A DNA stretch of 57,142 nt from NCBI RefSeq assembly GCF_014697545.1, contig NZ_JACJSA010000031.1, positions 1-57,142 on the forward strand, read 5' to 3'. This DNA is from Oscillatoria sp. FACHB-1407. GTDB taxonomy: Bacteria > Cyanobacteriota > Cyanobacteriia > Elainellales > Elainellaceae. The notes below the pieces were generated by a model. It was not told where the DNA came from. It ran no database searches and saw only the letters and a list, made by a program, of their open reading frames with translations. The translations under genes were made by a program, and so were the position numbers. This document shows positions 7,971 through 17,510 of the stretch, piece by piece (positions within the stretch are counted from its first letter, which is position 1; each line of letters opens with the position of its first letter).

Positions 7971-10900
7971 ATGTCATTGCATCCTACCCTATCTTTTTTG
8001 GAACAGGTTTTGAGTCAGATCCGTCATGTGTCTCAAGAGATTCAGTGCGCTTCTGGTTTAGATACTGCTTTAGCGGCTGCAACTGTTGGTGCTAGAAAGA
8101 TTTTAGGAAGCGATCGCGCCATTATTTACCAGTTCTTGCCAGGTGGAGATGGGGTCGTACTGGCTGAATCTGTCGGGCGGGAATGGCAACCGATTCAGGG
8201 GCAATTGATTTATGATCCCTGCTTTGAGACGAAATGGAATTTGCTCTACCAGCAGGGGCGAACTAGTGCGATCGCCGATCGAGAAACGGCAAACCTTGCT
8301 CCCTGCTACTTGGAACTCCTCACCCGCTTGCAAGTACGAGCCAATCTGGTCGTACCAATTTTGCTACAGCCTAGAGATAAAGCTTTATTGCCGGAACTCT
8401 GGGGGTTGTTGATTGCCCATCAATGCGGCAGCCCACGTCAATGGCAATCGCTTGATGTCGAAGTCTTGCGTCACCTTGCGATGCAACTGGGATGCAAGGT
8501 TCAAAGTTTGAGTTCTCATTCGACCGTCATTCTGCATCACGAACAGCCCCACCTTCCAGGTGAACAGGCTGCTGGAGCTAAAACAGGAAGCGATCGCCCT
8601 ACAACCCATCAGGCTTCTGAAGCAGTTGATAGTGATTGTGGTGAAGGGGTATCCCTCAAAGCATTTGACTACTTACAAAATCCAGTTTGGGTGTTTGATA
8701 TTGAGCGGTTGCAGATGCGATGGGCAAATCCGGTATCTCTACACCTGTGGAATGCAACCAGTCGGGATGAGTTACTGAGCCGTGACTTCAGTGATGCCTC
8801 AGAAACGACACGAATTCGGTTACAGAGCTACCTGCGACAGTTTGAACAGGGTAAGACGCTGATTGAGCAATGGACATTTTATCCAGAGGGGCAGCCTGTT
8901 TCAGTTCAATGTCGCTGCTCTGGTATTCCCCTAGAGCAGGGGCGTTTGGCGATGCTGGTAGAAGGTTCCGTTGAGACAGATTACCTGATTGACCAAGACA
9001 CACTGCGATCGCTCGAAGCCCTACGCCATACCAGTGTCATGATCTCGCTTTACACGCTGGACGGTGTGCCTCTACTGCAAAACCCAGCCGCATTGCGGTG
9101 CTATGGCGATACATCCCATCCCAACATCGGCAACGAAAATGCCTTCTTGCGCCACTTCGTTGATCCAATCATCGGACAACGAGCCATGACGGCACTGGAG
9201 GCTGGAGGAGTTTTCAGCATCGAAACCCAAGTATTCACGCTAGAAGGCATTCGCTGGCATGGCATGGATGCACGTCGGGTGAATGACCCGGTAACGGGTA
9301 AATCTACAATCCTGGTAAATGAGAAAGATATTACCGCTCAACAAGCTGCCTTGAGCGATCGCCTGCAAGTAGAAGCTGAACTCGATGCCCAACAAACATT
9401 TCTCCGTCAAATTATTGATACCGTTCCCAGTTCAATCTATGTGAAAGATAAAGAAGGACGACTTCTGGTTGTCAATCAGGCAAGCACCGAGATTCACGGT
9501 AGTACTGTTGAAGCCATGTTGGGGAAACGGGAAACCGAATTTAATCCCAATTTTGATCCAGAGCAACTGAAAGAATTTTTGACGAACAATCGAGCGATTA
9601 TGGAGAGTCGTCAGGCTTGTCAGCAAATTCAACAAATTACAACGTCAAATGGGGAGCGACGTTGGTATCAAACCGTGATTCGTCCCTGGATCGACGCAAA
9701 TGATCAGATTCAAGGCATTATTGGTAACTCGGTTGATATCACCCAGTTGAAGCAAGCAGAAGCAGCACTTCAACAAAAGTCTGAGCGGCTTGCCACTATC
9801 ATTACGGTGCAGCAAGATATTGCCCTGAGTCATCCCGATCTGGATGCGGTCATGGCATTGATCGTGGAACACGCGCAGCAATTGACCCATGCAAGTGGGT
9901 CAGTGATTGAACTGCTAGAAGGAGATGAACTAGTTTATCGAGCAGTGAGTGGTGTTGCGGCACCTCATTTAGGGTTTCGGTTGAAAGCCGCAACGAGTTT
10001 ATCAGGGCAGTGCATTACAGAAGGAAAGATTTTGCGATGTGATGATGTGGAAATTGACCCACGAGTCGATCTAGCGGCCTGTCGTCAAATTGGCGTGCGA
10101 TCGATGGTGGTAGTTCCCCTACTCACGTCAAGCGGGTGTACGGGCGTACTGAAGGTGTTTTCTCAGGCGATCGCGGCGTTTACTGAGCAAGATATTCAAA
10201 CCTTGCAACTAATGGCAGGGTTCCTCGCCGCCTCAATTCAACTGGCGAGTGAATTTGAGTCTAAGAATACGCTCCTGCAAGCATTCCAGGAGAGTGAGGA
10301 ACGTTACCGCTCTGTTGTGTCGGTAATGGCAGAAGGAATCGTGCTTCAACAAGCGGATGGACAGATCACGGCTTGTAACACTAGTGCCGAACGAATTTTA
10401 GGGCTGACTCAGGATCAAATGATGGGGCGCACCTCCATTGATCCACGTTGGCAGGCAATTCATGAAGATGGCTCTCCGTTTCCGGGTGAAACCCATCCGG
10501 CCATGGTGACACTGCGGACAGGAGAACCGCAGTCAAACGTGATTATGGGGGTTCATAAACCCAATGGCAGTCTCACCTGGATCTCCATTAACTCTCAACC
10601 TCTGATCTGTCCAGATCAATCACTTTCCTATGCCGTCGTCACGTCATTTGTTGACATCACGGTTCAGAAGCAGGCAGAAATTAATCTCCGATACCAGACA
10701 GAACGGGAACGGATGATCGCGACCATCTCCCAACACATTCGCGAATCCCTCGATTTGAATTCTATTCTCAATACGACGGTGAGCGAGGTGCGTCACTTCT
10801 TACAGTGCGATCGCGTCATCATTTACCGCTTCAACCCCGATTGGAGTGGAACTGTGGTGACAGAATCCGTCGCTCCGGGTTGGAACTCTATCCTAAACAT

Positions 10901-12533
10901 GGAGATTCGGGATACCTATTTTGTCGAAAATCGTGAGCAAGCCTACGCAAAACGAACCAGTTATGCACGAGACAACATCTACACCACAGGATTAAGCCCA
11001 TGCCATATTGAGTTACTGGAAACACTGCAAGTGAAAGCCAAACTGGTCGTTCCGATCTGGCAGGGCGATACCCTTTGGGGCTTGTTAGTTGCCCACCAGT
11101 GTCAGGCTCCGCGCCACTGGCAATCGTTGGAGCAAGATCTCCTGTTACAACTCGCAACCCAGGTGGCGATCGCCATTCAACAATCTGAGCTTTATCATCA
11201 GGTGCAGCACTGGAATACTCATCTAGAACTCCAGGTGCAGGAGCGTACCGCACAACTTCAGCAGGCATTAGACTTTGAAGCTCTGTTAAAACGCATCACT
11301 GATAAGGTACGTGACAGCCTGGATGAACAGGAGATTTTGCGTTCTGCCGTACAAGAACTGGCACTGGGGTTAGAGACTGTTTGCTGTGACACAGGCATTT
11401 ATAACGCCGATCAGACGACCTCTACAATCGCTTACGAATTCAGTCATCACCTGTCTTCAGCCAAGGGTAAAACCTTTGCCATCTCAAGTGCGCCTCACAC
11501 GGAAGTTTATCAATTCTTGCTGCAAGGGCAGGTTTGCCAATTTTGTGATGTGGCTCCTAACCCACTGCGCTCGGATCAGCAGTTGCTAACGGTGCTTGCC
11601 TGTCCCATCATGGATGATCAAGGGGTACTGGGTGATCTCTGGTTATTCAAGCCTTCGGATTTAGAGTTTAATGATCAGGAAGTGCGATTGGTGCAACAGG
11701 TTGCTAATCAATGTGCGATCGCCCTTCGTCAATCTCGCTTGTACCACGCTGCCCAGTCGCAGGTCGAGGAATTAGCACGACTCAATCAACTCAAAGATGA
11801 TTTTCTGAGCACTGTCTCCCATGAGTTGAAAACACCCATGTCGAGTATGAAAACGGCAATTCAGATGTTGGAGATTTGTTTGCACCCGTTAGGTGTTTTT
11901 GAGCCAGAAACGAATCCCATTAATCGCTACTTCCAAATTCTGCAAACTGAGTATCAGCGGGAAATGGGACTGATTAATGACCTGTTAGACTTGACTCGAA
12001 TTGATTCTGGAACAGAGCCTCTAAACCTTTCTCCCATTCATCTCCAATATTGGATTGCTCATGTGTTAGAACCCTTTGTGGAACGCACCTATCATCAAGA
12101 GCAACACCTGGAAATCGTGATTCCAGACGACTTACCACCGCTGACAACAGATCTTTCCTATCTCGAACGGGTTATCACAGAGTTACTCCACAATGCCTTC
12201 AAATACACACCTTCGGGAGAAGAGATTACCGTTTCAGCCCGTTTATCCCCCAATCAGGATAGAGACTTTATCCGCATTGAAGTGAGCAATACAGGGGTAG
12301 AAATTCCTGAATTGGAGCGCGATCGCATCTTCGATAAGTTTTACCGCATTCCCAACAACGACCCATGGAAACATGGGGGTACGGGGTTAGGATTGTCCCT
12401 TGTCAAGAAGATCGTTCAACGACTGGGTGGTGCAATTTGGGTGGAGAGCAGCCATTCTCTCACCCAGATCATCTTGCAACTCCCCCTCGATCAACACCCT
12501 GCTAGATCAATTGACGGTTCTCAAGAATTGTAG
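7971..12533 (+). CDS. Multi-domain sensor histidine kinase with two cyanobacteriochrome-type GAF domains
   Basis: This encodes 1520 residues. The first GAF (about 20-190) has a DPCF motif (Cys84) and APCYLELL (Cys112), the two cysteines of DXCF-type cyanobacteriochromes. PAS domains follow (about 220-330, 340-450, 465-590), then a plain GAF (about 610-760) and another PAS. A second bilin-type GAF (about 905-1075) has SPCHIELLE (Cys1011) and DTYF where the first has DPCF, so only one cysteine. A further GAF comes before HisKA (SHELKTP, His1284) and HATPase ([16 protein letters not shown]). It is cytoplasmic, with no membrane segment and no receiver domain. It probably senses light and signals to an unlinked regulator. 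Bilin binding is inferred from motifs. Confidence 0.9.
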   Translation: MSLHPTLSFLEQVLSQIRHVSQEIQCASGLDTALAAATVGARKILGSDRAIIYQFLPGGDGVVLAESVGREWQPIQGQLIYDPCFETKWNLLYQQGRTSAIADRETANLAPCYLELLTRLQVRANLVVPILLQPRDKALLPELWGLLIAHQCGSPRQWQSLDVEVLRHLAMQLGCKVQSLSSHSTVILHHEQPHLPGEQAAGAKTGSDRPTTHQASEAVDSDCGEGVSLKAFDYLQNPVWVFDIERLQMRWANPVSLHLWNATSRDELLSRDFSDASETTRIRLQSYLRQFEQGKTLIEQWTFYPEGQPVSVQCRCSGIPLEQGRLAMLVEGSVETDYLIDQDTLRSLEALRHTSVMISLYTLDGVPLLQNPAALRCYGDTSHPNIGNENAFLRHFVDPIIGQRAMTALEAGGVFSIETQVFTLEGIRWHGMDARRVNDPVTGKSTILVNEKDITAQQAALSDRLQVEAELDAQQTFLRQIIDTVPSSIYVKDKEGRLLVVNQASTEIHGSTVEAMLGKRETEFNPNFDPEQLKEFLTNNRAIMESRQACQQIQQITTSNGERRWYQTVIRPWIDANDQIQGIIGNSVDITQLKQAEAALQQKSERLATIITVQQDIALSHPDLDAVMALIVEHAQQLTHASGSVIELLEGDELVYRAVSGVAAPHLGFRLKAATSLSGQCITEGKILRCDDVEIDPRVDLAACRQIGVRSMVVVPLLTSSGCTGVLKVFSQAIAAFTEQDIQTLQLMAGFLAASIQLASEFESKNTLLQAFQESEERYRSVVSVMAEGIVLQQADGQITACNTSAERILGLTQDQMMGRTSIDPRWQAIHEDGSPFPGETHPAMVTLRTGEPQSNVIMGVHKPNGSLTWISINSQPLICPDQSLSYAVVTSFVDITVQKQAEINLRYQTERERMIATISQHIRESLDLNSILNTTVSEVRHFLQCDRVIIYRFNPDWSGTVVTESVAPGWNSILNMEIRDTYFVENREQAYAKRTSYARDNIYTTGLSPCHIELLETLQVKAKLVVPIWQGDTLWGLLVAHQCQAPRHWQSLEQDLLLQLATQVAIAIQQSELYHQVQHWNTHLELQVQERTAQLQQALDFEALLKRITDKVRDSLDEQEILRSAVQELALGLETVCCDTGIYNADQTTSTIAYEFSHHLSSAKGKTFAISSAPHTEVYQFLLQGQVCQFCDVAPNPLRSDQQLLTVLACPIMDDQGVLGDLWLFKPSDLEFNDQEVRLVQQVANQCAIALRQSRLYHAAQSQVEELARLNQLKDDFLSTVSHELKTPMSSMKTAIQMLEICLHPLGVFEPETNPINRYFQILQTEYQREMGLINDLLDLTRIDSGTEPLNLSPIHLQYWIAHVLEPFVERTYHQEQHLEIVIPDDLPPLTTDLSYLERVITELLHNAFKYTPSGEEITVSARLSPNQDRDFIRIEVSNTGVEIPELERDRIFDKFYRIPNNDPWKHGGTGLGLSLVKKIVQRLGGAIWVESSHSLTQIILQLPLDQHPARSIDGSQEL

Positions 12534-12726
12534 CTTTGGTCAGAAAGAAGGCAATGGCAATGGCTCAAACCCGAATGCTGGGAAAGCTTCCGACTTGCCT
12601 CTGCCCCACTGAAGCGATAATGATTAACTTTCGCAACCTCTGTTCAGTCTGCAATCCAACAAGGCTCTCTTACGCAAGATTAAATTTCAGGGATTTAAAG
12701 GGTGATATTTCATCTGCTGCGAGGTA

Positions 12727-12826
12727 ATACCGATTTAATGTTTGATTGTGGCAGATCACTGGGTAGGGGCGTTTCGCGAAACGCCCTTACGGAATCAGGT
12801 GCAGCGAAGCCAATTCAAATTGGTAT
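12727..12826 (-). repeat. 100-bp MITE-like repeat, copy 2
   Basis: Inverted copy of the element at 1695-1794, same length, ends ATACC/GGTAT, same central palindrome. It differs from copy 1 at only a few bases, for example AGGTGCAG in place of ATGTGCAG on this strand. Confidence 0.85.
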
Positions 12827-13097
12827 CAATTCAAATCTCTAGCGGCAGGTGGTTCCTCAAGTAGCTGGTGAGGTAGGGCAATGCTTTGCAGTTGTGGAGG
12901 CGATATCACCCCTGTTGCAATCGTTCGGCGGTTTGACCCATCATCGGCAGCGGAAAACAGCAGACCCCTTGGGCTTGATTGAGTGGGCGCGGGTTCGGTA
13001 ACTGGCAGCTTTAGCATCGGTAATGTAGACAAAGTGGCGATGTCCTATGCCAAAACTGAGCCAATTACTATTCGTGCCTGAGTAAAAAAGCTTAAGT

Positions 13098-13181
13098 CTC
13101 GTTCCTAGCTTCTAGCTAGGAATGTACTCATGGAGGCAGAGCCTCCGTCACTCCATTTCCAAGCTTCTGCTTGGAAACGAG
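13098..13181. repeat. Three-hairpin palindromic repeat
   Basis: Three adjacent palindromes: TTCCTAGCTTCTAGCTAGGAA, GGAGGCAGAGCCTCC and TTTCCAAGCTTCTGCTTGGAAA. The whole is bounded by CTCGTT (13098) and AACGAG (13176), which are themselves complementary. This design is a common dispersed intergenic repeat style in cyanobacteria. It may act as a transcript end or be a passive mobile repeat. Confidence 0.75.
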
Positions 13182-13244
13182 GTTTGTATAAGATTTGTTG
13201 ACGAAGAGAGTGACAGAAGAGGGGTAAAAAAGCTTTATATCAAT

Positions 13245-13279
13245 TTGACTATTCATTTTATAACTATATAGTAATATGG
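13245..13279 (+). promoter_or_regulatory. Promoter and ArsR-type operator of the sqr operon
   Basis: TTGACT (13245-13250) with a 16-base spacer to TATAGT (13267-13272) forms a plausible promoter. CTATATAGTAATATGG (13264-13279) covers the -10 region. The same 16-bp motif, read on the other strand as CCATATTACTATATAG, recurs before arsR (26948) and psbA (25297). Repressor binding here would block polymerase. Confidence 0.7.
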
Positions 13280-13303
13280 TTTAACATGGTTTTATAGAGG
13301 GCA

Positions 13304-13510
13304 ATGCTGAAACCGATGATTGACCGGAGACAGTCGTGGACTCTACACCAGTGGATCAGATTTGTTGCAGGTGGCATGGTGCTCATTAGCCTTTTGCTTT
13401 CGCTGACTCACTCAAGCTGGTTATTTTTAACTGCTTTCGTAGGAGTGAACCTGCTGCAATCAGTGACTAAAAACTTACACTTAGGGGCGCACGTATGGCT
13501 CATGTTGTAG
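13304..13510 (+). CDS. DUF2892 membrane protein
   Basis: This encodes 68 residues. Two membrane segments (FVAGGMVLISLLLSL and SWLFLTAFVGVNLLQSV) match the DUF2892 / YgaP-type transmembrane domain, which is often linked to rhodanese and sulfide genes. It is first in the operon. Its 3' end overlaps the SQR gene by 16 bases in another frame, so translation is probably coupled. Function unknown; association with sulfur metabolism rests on context. Confidence 0.85.
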   Translation: MLKPMIDRRQSWTLHQWIRFVAGGMVLISLLLSLTHSSWLFLTAFVGVNLLQSVTKNLHLGAHVWLML

Positions 13511-14793
13511 TCATTGGGGCTGGATTAGGAGGATTACCAACGGCTTATGAACTCAGGCATCTATTGCCATCTAAGCATCAGGTTACGTTAATTTCCAATA
13601 CGCCTAAATTCACATTCATCCCTTCCTTGCCCTGGGTTGCTCTCGATCTGATGTGTCTAGAGCAAATCCAAATTGATCTTCCAACCCTTCTCCCTTCGCA
13701 GGGAATTCAATGGGTGCAAGGAACTGTAAAACAAATTGACCCGATCGCCCGCACGTTGAGAGTTGCAGAGCAAATCATCACCTATGATTATGTTGTGATT
13801 GCAACAGGAGCCGACTTAGCTCTAGATGCGGTCCCAGGTCTGGGTCCCGAAGAGGGTTACACCCAGTCGGTTTGTAATCCACATCATGCAGAACTCGCCC
13901 ATGCCGCATGGCTTAAGTTTCTAGAAAAGCCAGGGGAGTTAGTAGTGGGTGCCGTACCAGGAGCCAGTTGCTTTGGTCCTGTGTATGAGTTTGCCCTGTT
14001 AGCTGATTTTGTCTTGCGAAAGCGGGGATTGAGAGAGCAAGTTCCGATCACAATTGTCACTCCAGAGCCTTATGCAGGGCATCTGGGAATTGGTGGGATG
14101 GCAAACTCAGCCCAACTCGTGACCCAACTGCTACAGCAGCGGCAGGTCAACCTGATTGAAAATGCTGCAATTACAGGTATTTCAGCCGATCATATCCAGT
14201 TAGCCGATGGGCGAGTTTTACCATTTTGCTATTCAATGCTCCTCCCTCCCTTTAGAGGTCCCCGTTTCCTACGTGATGCTGTAGGGTTGGCTGATCGTAA
14301 GGGCTTTTTACCCGTTTTACCCACCTATCAGCATCCTGATTTTGACTCGGTTTATGGGGTTGGGGTCATTACTCAACTGGCTCCACCTGAGGCCACACCC
14401 CTTCCCATCGGTGTACCCAAAACAGGGCAAATGACCGAGGCAATGGGAATGGCAGTGGCACACAACATTGCGATTAAGTTGGGCGCGATCGCGGCTACTC
14501 CCGTCAAACCCACATTAGAGGCAATTTGCTTTGCTGACTTTGGCGATACAGGAATTGTGTTTCTCGCCTCTCCCGTTTTACCTGACCCTGAACTCGGTAG
14601 ACGGCGACGGGCGATCGCGCTAAAGGGACGGTGGGTTAGTTGGGCAAAGACAGGGTTTGAGCGGTATTTTCTGGCAAAGATGCGATTGGGAGCAGCCGTT
14701 CCCTGGTTTGAACGATTGGGCTTACAGGGGTTGGGGTTGTCATTGGTAGAACCCATCCAACCCAAAAAAGAAATTTCAACTGTAAGGCAATGA
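13495..14793 (+). CDS. sqr: Sulfide:quinone oxidoreductase
   Basis: This 432-residue flavoprotein would oxidise sulfide and reduce membrane quinone. The N-terminal FAD fold is VVVIGAGLGGLPTAYELR. A second nucleotide-type site begins with VVIATGAD. VPGASCFGPVYEF contains the redox cysteine next to the flavin. The C-terminal part has an amphipathic helix (FERYFLAKMRLGAAVPWFER) typical of monotopic membrane attachment. It sits behind an ArsR-type operator with DUF2892, SCP2 and rhodanese genes, the classic sulfide-detoxification set. It could also support sulfide-driven anoxygenic electron flow. Confidence 0.92.
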   Translation: MAHVVVIGAGLGGLPTAYELRHLLPSKHQVTLISNTPKFTFIPSLPWVALDLMCLEQIQIDLPTLLPSQGIQWVQGTVKQIDPIARTLRVAEQIITYDYVVIATGADLALDAVPGLGPEEGYTQSVCNPHHAELAHAAWLKFLEKPGELVVGAVPGASCFGPVYEFALLADFVLRKRGLREQVPITIVTPEPYAGHLGIGGMANSAQLVTQLLQQRQVNLIENAAITGISADHIQLADGRVLPFCYSMLLPPFRGPRFLRDAVGLADRKGFLPVLPTYQHPDFDSVYGVGVITQLAPPEATPLPIGVPKTGQMTEAMGMAVAHNIAIKLGAIAATPVKPTLEAICFADFGDTGIVFLASPVLPDPELGRRRRAIALKGRWVSWAKTGFERYFLAKMRLGAAVPWFERLGLQGLGLSLVEPIQPKKEISTVRQ

Positions 14794-14838
14794 TCCAGAA
14801 CTGGAATGAACTGAAAACCTTAGCAAAGAGAATCACTT

Positions 14839-15381
14839 ATGAGATGTCGAATTCGACAAGTTTTTTCGTGGTTATTGTTGTTGGGAGCGATCGTATTAGG
14901 GATTTTGCTGACACTAGGAGTTTTTAATCCTTCTAATGCAATGGCAACGATTCGACAATTGGAAGAAGCACCAGGACAGGTTGTTTATCAATCTCGTCAA
15001 ACGCTCAAGGATCAGCATGGCAATGCGTGGCAGACAATTGCATTTAAACGAATGCGCTCGGATGGAACTACAAGTTTTGAGTTGCGGTTAGTCGGCTTTC
15101 CAGGCGTGGTGGAAATCGATCGCTCCCAACCCCTAACCTTAACGAACTCATTAAGTGAAACACTAACTGCAACGGATACTTCTAGTCGCATCTTCACTGA
15201 AGCAACTAAACCTGAACCCAATGTGGGGCAATACGATCTTCAACCTTTATTGCCACAGCTACAGGTGGGAATTCCACTGAAGTTGACATTACCAGTCATC
15301 AATAGCGAAGCGATAAATCTGTCCATTTCACCGTCGTTGGTTGAAGAATGGCAAACCGTTGCAAACGAGAATCACACCTGA
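14839..15381 (+). CDS. DUF3122 exported protein
   Basis: This encodes 180 residues. An N-terminal hydrophobic signal (WLLLLGAIVLGILLTLGVF, ending near NAMA) is followed by a beta-rich domain of the cyanobacterial DUF3122 family, recognisable by the VVYQSRQTLKDQHGNAWQ start and the F-R-LVGFPG core. It is probably periplasmic or lumenal. It lies 45 bases after sqr in the same operon. Function unknown. Confidence 0.8.
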   Translation: MRCRIRQVFSWLLLLGAIVLGILLTLGVFNPSNAMATIRQLEEAPGQVVYQSRQTLKDQHGNAWQTIAFKRMRSDGTTSFELRLVGFPGVVEIDRSQPLTLTNSLSETLTATDTSSRIFTEATKPEPNVGQYDLQPLLPQLQVGIPLKLTLPVINSEAINLSISPSLVEEWQTVANENHT

Positions 15382-15403
15382 TTTACACACTTGGAGAATT
15401 TCA

Positions 15404-15799
15404 ATGGCAGATTTATTTTCACCGGACTGGATGCAAACATTTGGTGAGCAATGGAATGCAGAACCAGAGCTTGCTGATGCTCTTGCCAAAATTCATTTCA
15501 ATTCAGTCATTGGTTATGGTTTTGAGAACGAACCCAATCCAACAGGAGTTTTGACTGTACAAGATGGAAGGGTCATTGCTGCGGGAGCCTACGACGGACA
15601 GTCGTTGAATTGGGATTTACGTGCCGATCGCGACCATTGGCAACAGTGGAGAACCAAAGGGCTGAACATGATGGGATTGGGCATGGCATACATGAGTCGC
15701 AAGTTGCAATTCCGTGTGGGAGATTACGCCTCCATGATTAAAGATCCACGCATGGCAGGTCCCTTCATCAAATCATTTGCTGTTATGAGTCGAGTTTGA
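15404..15799 (+). CDS. SCP2 sterol-binding domain protein
   Basis: This encodes 131 residues. I chose ATG 15404, preceded by TTGGAG, because the longer upstream reading overlaps the DUF3122 gene. The fold matches the small SCP-2 lipid-transfer type, with a VLTVQDGRVIAAGAYDG hairpin, and the sequence ends in a hydrophobic helix. Such proteins occur beside sqr in sulfide-responsive operons; the ligand is unknown. Confidence 0.75.
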   Translation: MADLFSPDWMQTFGEQWNAEPELADALAKIHFNSVIGYGFENEPNPTGVLTVQDGRVIAAGAYDGQSLNWDLRADRDHWQQWRTKGLNMMGLGMAYMSRKLQFRVGDYASMIKDPRMAGPFIKSFAVMSRV

Positions 15800-15819
15800 A
15801 TAAGGCTAACAATCGCAAC

Positions 15820-16155
15820 ATGAAATCCACTAAGAAACAAACTGGAAATCCGATTTTACTCACTCCTGCTCAACTTAAATCGAGACAAAATCAACTTTTA
15901 GTCGTTGATGTCAGAGGTTGGTTTGAATACTGGATGGGACACATTCCGGGAGCACAGCGGATGAATCAAAATCGCATTCTGAAAGATATTCCAAAAAACA
16001 AGCTAATTGTTGTCACTTGCCTGTCAGGTCATCGCAGTGCGATCGCTGCACACTGGTTAGTTACCCAAGGCTATCAACACGTCTATAACCTGCAAGGGGG
16101 ATTAATGGCATGGCAAGGAGCAGGTTACTCTGTGCGGCGCGGCAATCAACCTTGA
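15820..16155 (+). CDS. Rhodanese-like sulfurtransferase
   Basis: This encodes 111 residues. A single rhodanese domain has active loop CLSGHRS with catalytic Cys, preceded by VVDVRGWFEYWMGHIPGA and followed by GYQHVYNLQGGLMAW. I chose ATG 15820; a TTG at 15796 overlapping the previous stop would add eight residues. It is single-domain and cytoplasmic, and probably accepts sulfane sulfur produced by SQR. Confidence 0.9.
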   Translation: MKSTKKQTGNPILLTPAQLKSRQNQLLVVDVRGWFEYWMGHIPGAQRMNQNRILKDIPKNKLIVVTCLSGHRSAIAAHWLVTQGYQHVYNLQGGLMAWQGAGYSVRRGNQP

Positions 16156-16167
16156 AGGAGAAACGCC

Positions 16168-17487
16168 ATGACTTACAGCATCTCAGATGAATCGCTGGAT
16201 GAATCGCACGATGAAACAATGGATGGAGCAGTTGAGCAAAAACAACCTTCTGCGCCGAGGCTGTCTCAGAAAAGGTGGGGACTGTTACTAGGCGGTACAT
16301 TATTGCTGGCGGGAGGTGCTTGGAGTGTTTTGCAATTTAGCCATTCAACCCACGCACCAGAAACCACCTTAGCTCCTGCTATCACCGTTGAAACATTAAC
16401 CATTCGTGCTCGACCAATCGCCAATACCCTGCAACTTTCCGGCACCATTCGTCCAGTTGAGCAGGCAACCTTGTCAACACGAGTCATGGGACGAATTACC
16501 CAATTATCTCTAGAGGCAGGCGATCGCTTTCAGAAGGGGGACGTTCTCGCCCGTATTGACGTAATGGATATGGCTGCTCAAACCAGTCAGGCGGAAGCAG
16601 GTGTAGCCCAGGCACAGGCAGAAGTTGCTCGTTCTCAAGCAACGCTCAATCAGCTAGAATCACAGCGGTTGGAAGCACAAGCCGCCCTGCGATTGGCACA
16701 AATTAATCAATCTCGCATGGCGCAACTGCAAGCAGAAGGAGCCGTTTCCCAATCGCGGTTGGATGAAGCAAACACGGCTCTGGATGAAGCAAGGGCACGA
16801 GTTGCCCAGAGTGAAGCCGGAATTCGACAGGCACAGGCAGCGATCGCCCAATCCCGTGCAGCAGTTAACCGAGCAGAATCCGGTGTGACTTCAGCATCCG
16901 CCAGTGAAAGCTATGGAACTGTGATTGCGCCCTTTGATGGTGTGGTTGTCCAAAAACTCGCCTATGAGGGCGAGATGACATCTCCTGGAACAGCCCTTTT
17001 GAGAGTTGAGAATCCTGATCGGCTTCAGCTAGAGATTTCTGTACCAGAGGAAAACCTGCGCTTTGTACAGGTTGGGCAATCCGTTCAGGTCAGAATTGAT
17101 GCTGTGAATCAAACCCTCAATGCCAGGATTGAACAAATTGTTCCAACCGCCGATCCCAACTCTCGCAGTTTTCTGGTGAAAATTCCGTTGAACAATTCTG
17201 ACAGACTAATTTCTGGGATGTTTGGACGCATTGCCTTACCGCTTGGTGAGCAACAGGAGACGATTCTTATTCCCACAAGTGCCCTCATTCAACGGGGTCA
17301 ATTACAAGGGGTATATGTGGTGAATACAAATGATACCCAAGCCACTGCTGTTCTGCGTTGGGTGAAAAGTGGACAACAACGAGACGGAGAGATTGAGATT
17401 GTATCTGGGTTGATGGAGGGCGATCGCATCATTACCAACCACATCAATCAACTCAGCGATGGACAACCTGTTAGCCCGCAATCTTAG
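16168..17487 (+). CDS. RND efflux periplasmic adaptor (MFP)
   Basis: This encodes 439 residues. One N-terminal membrane anchor (about 35-55) precedes the lipoyl/barrel-sandwich half [17 protein letters not shown] long Ala/Gln-rich coiled-coil hairpin with repeating [15 protein letters not shown]-type heptads follows, then the second lipoyl half ([17 protein letters not shown]) and beta-barrel domains. It joins the inner-membrane pump encoded 23 bases downstream to an outer-membrane channel encoded elsewhere. A GAAGGAG site precedes the start. Confidence 0.92.
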   Translation: MTYSISDESLDESHDETMDGAVEQKQPSAPRLSQKRWGLLLGGTLLLAGGAWSVLQFSHSTHAPETTLAPAITVETLTIRARPIANTLQLSGTIRPVEQATLSTRVMGRITQLSLEAGDRFQKGDVLARIDVMDMAAQTSQAEAGVAQAQAEVARSQATLNQLESQRLEAQAALRLAQINQSRMAQLQAEGAVSQSRLDEANTALDEARARVAQSEAGIRQAQAAIAQSRAAVNRAESGVTSASASESYGTVIAPFDGVVVQKLAYEGEMTSPGTALLRVENPDRLQLEISVPEENLRFVQVGQSVQVRIDAVNQTLNARIEQIVPTADPNSRSFLVKIPLNNSDRLISGMFGRIALPLGEQQETILIPTSALIQRGQLQGVYVVNTNDTQATAVLRWVKSGQQRDGEIEIVSGLMEGDRIITNHINQLSDGQPVSPQS

Positions 17488-17510
17488 ATGAACGGGAGAA
17501 TGAGATAGAT

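Larger units (their letters stand above)
12534..13244. other. Gene-free stretch with repeats
   Basis: No convincing gene. It holds MITE-like copy 2 (12727-12826) and a triple-hairpin repeat (13098-13181). A minus-strand frame at 12826-13032 begins next to the MITE and has no family features; I leave it out. The last 60 bases before 13304 are the promoter of the sqr operon. Confidence 0.7.

Noticed and set aside
12826-13032. Minus-strand frame of 68 codons
   Set aside because: It starts at the edge of MITE-like copy 2, has no ribosome-binding site or family motif, and is low in hydrophobic core pattern.
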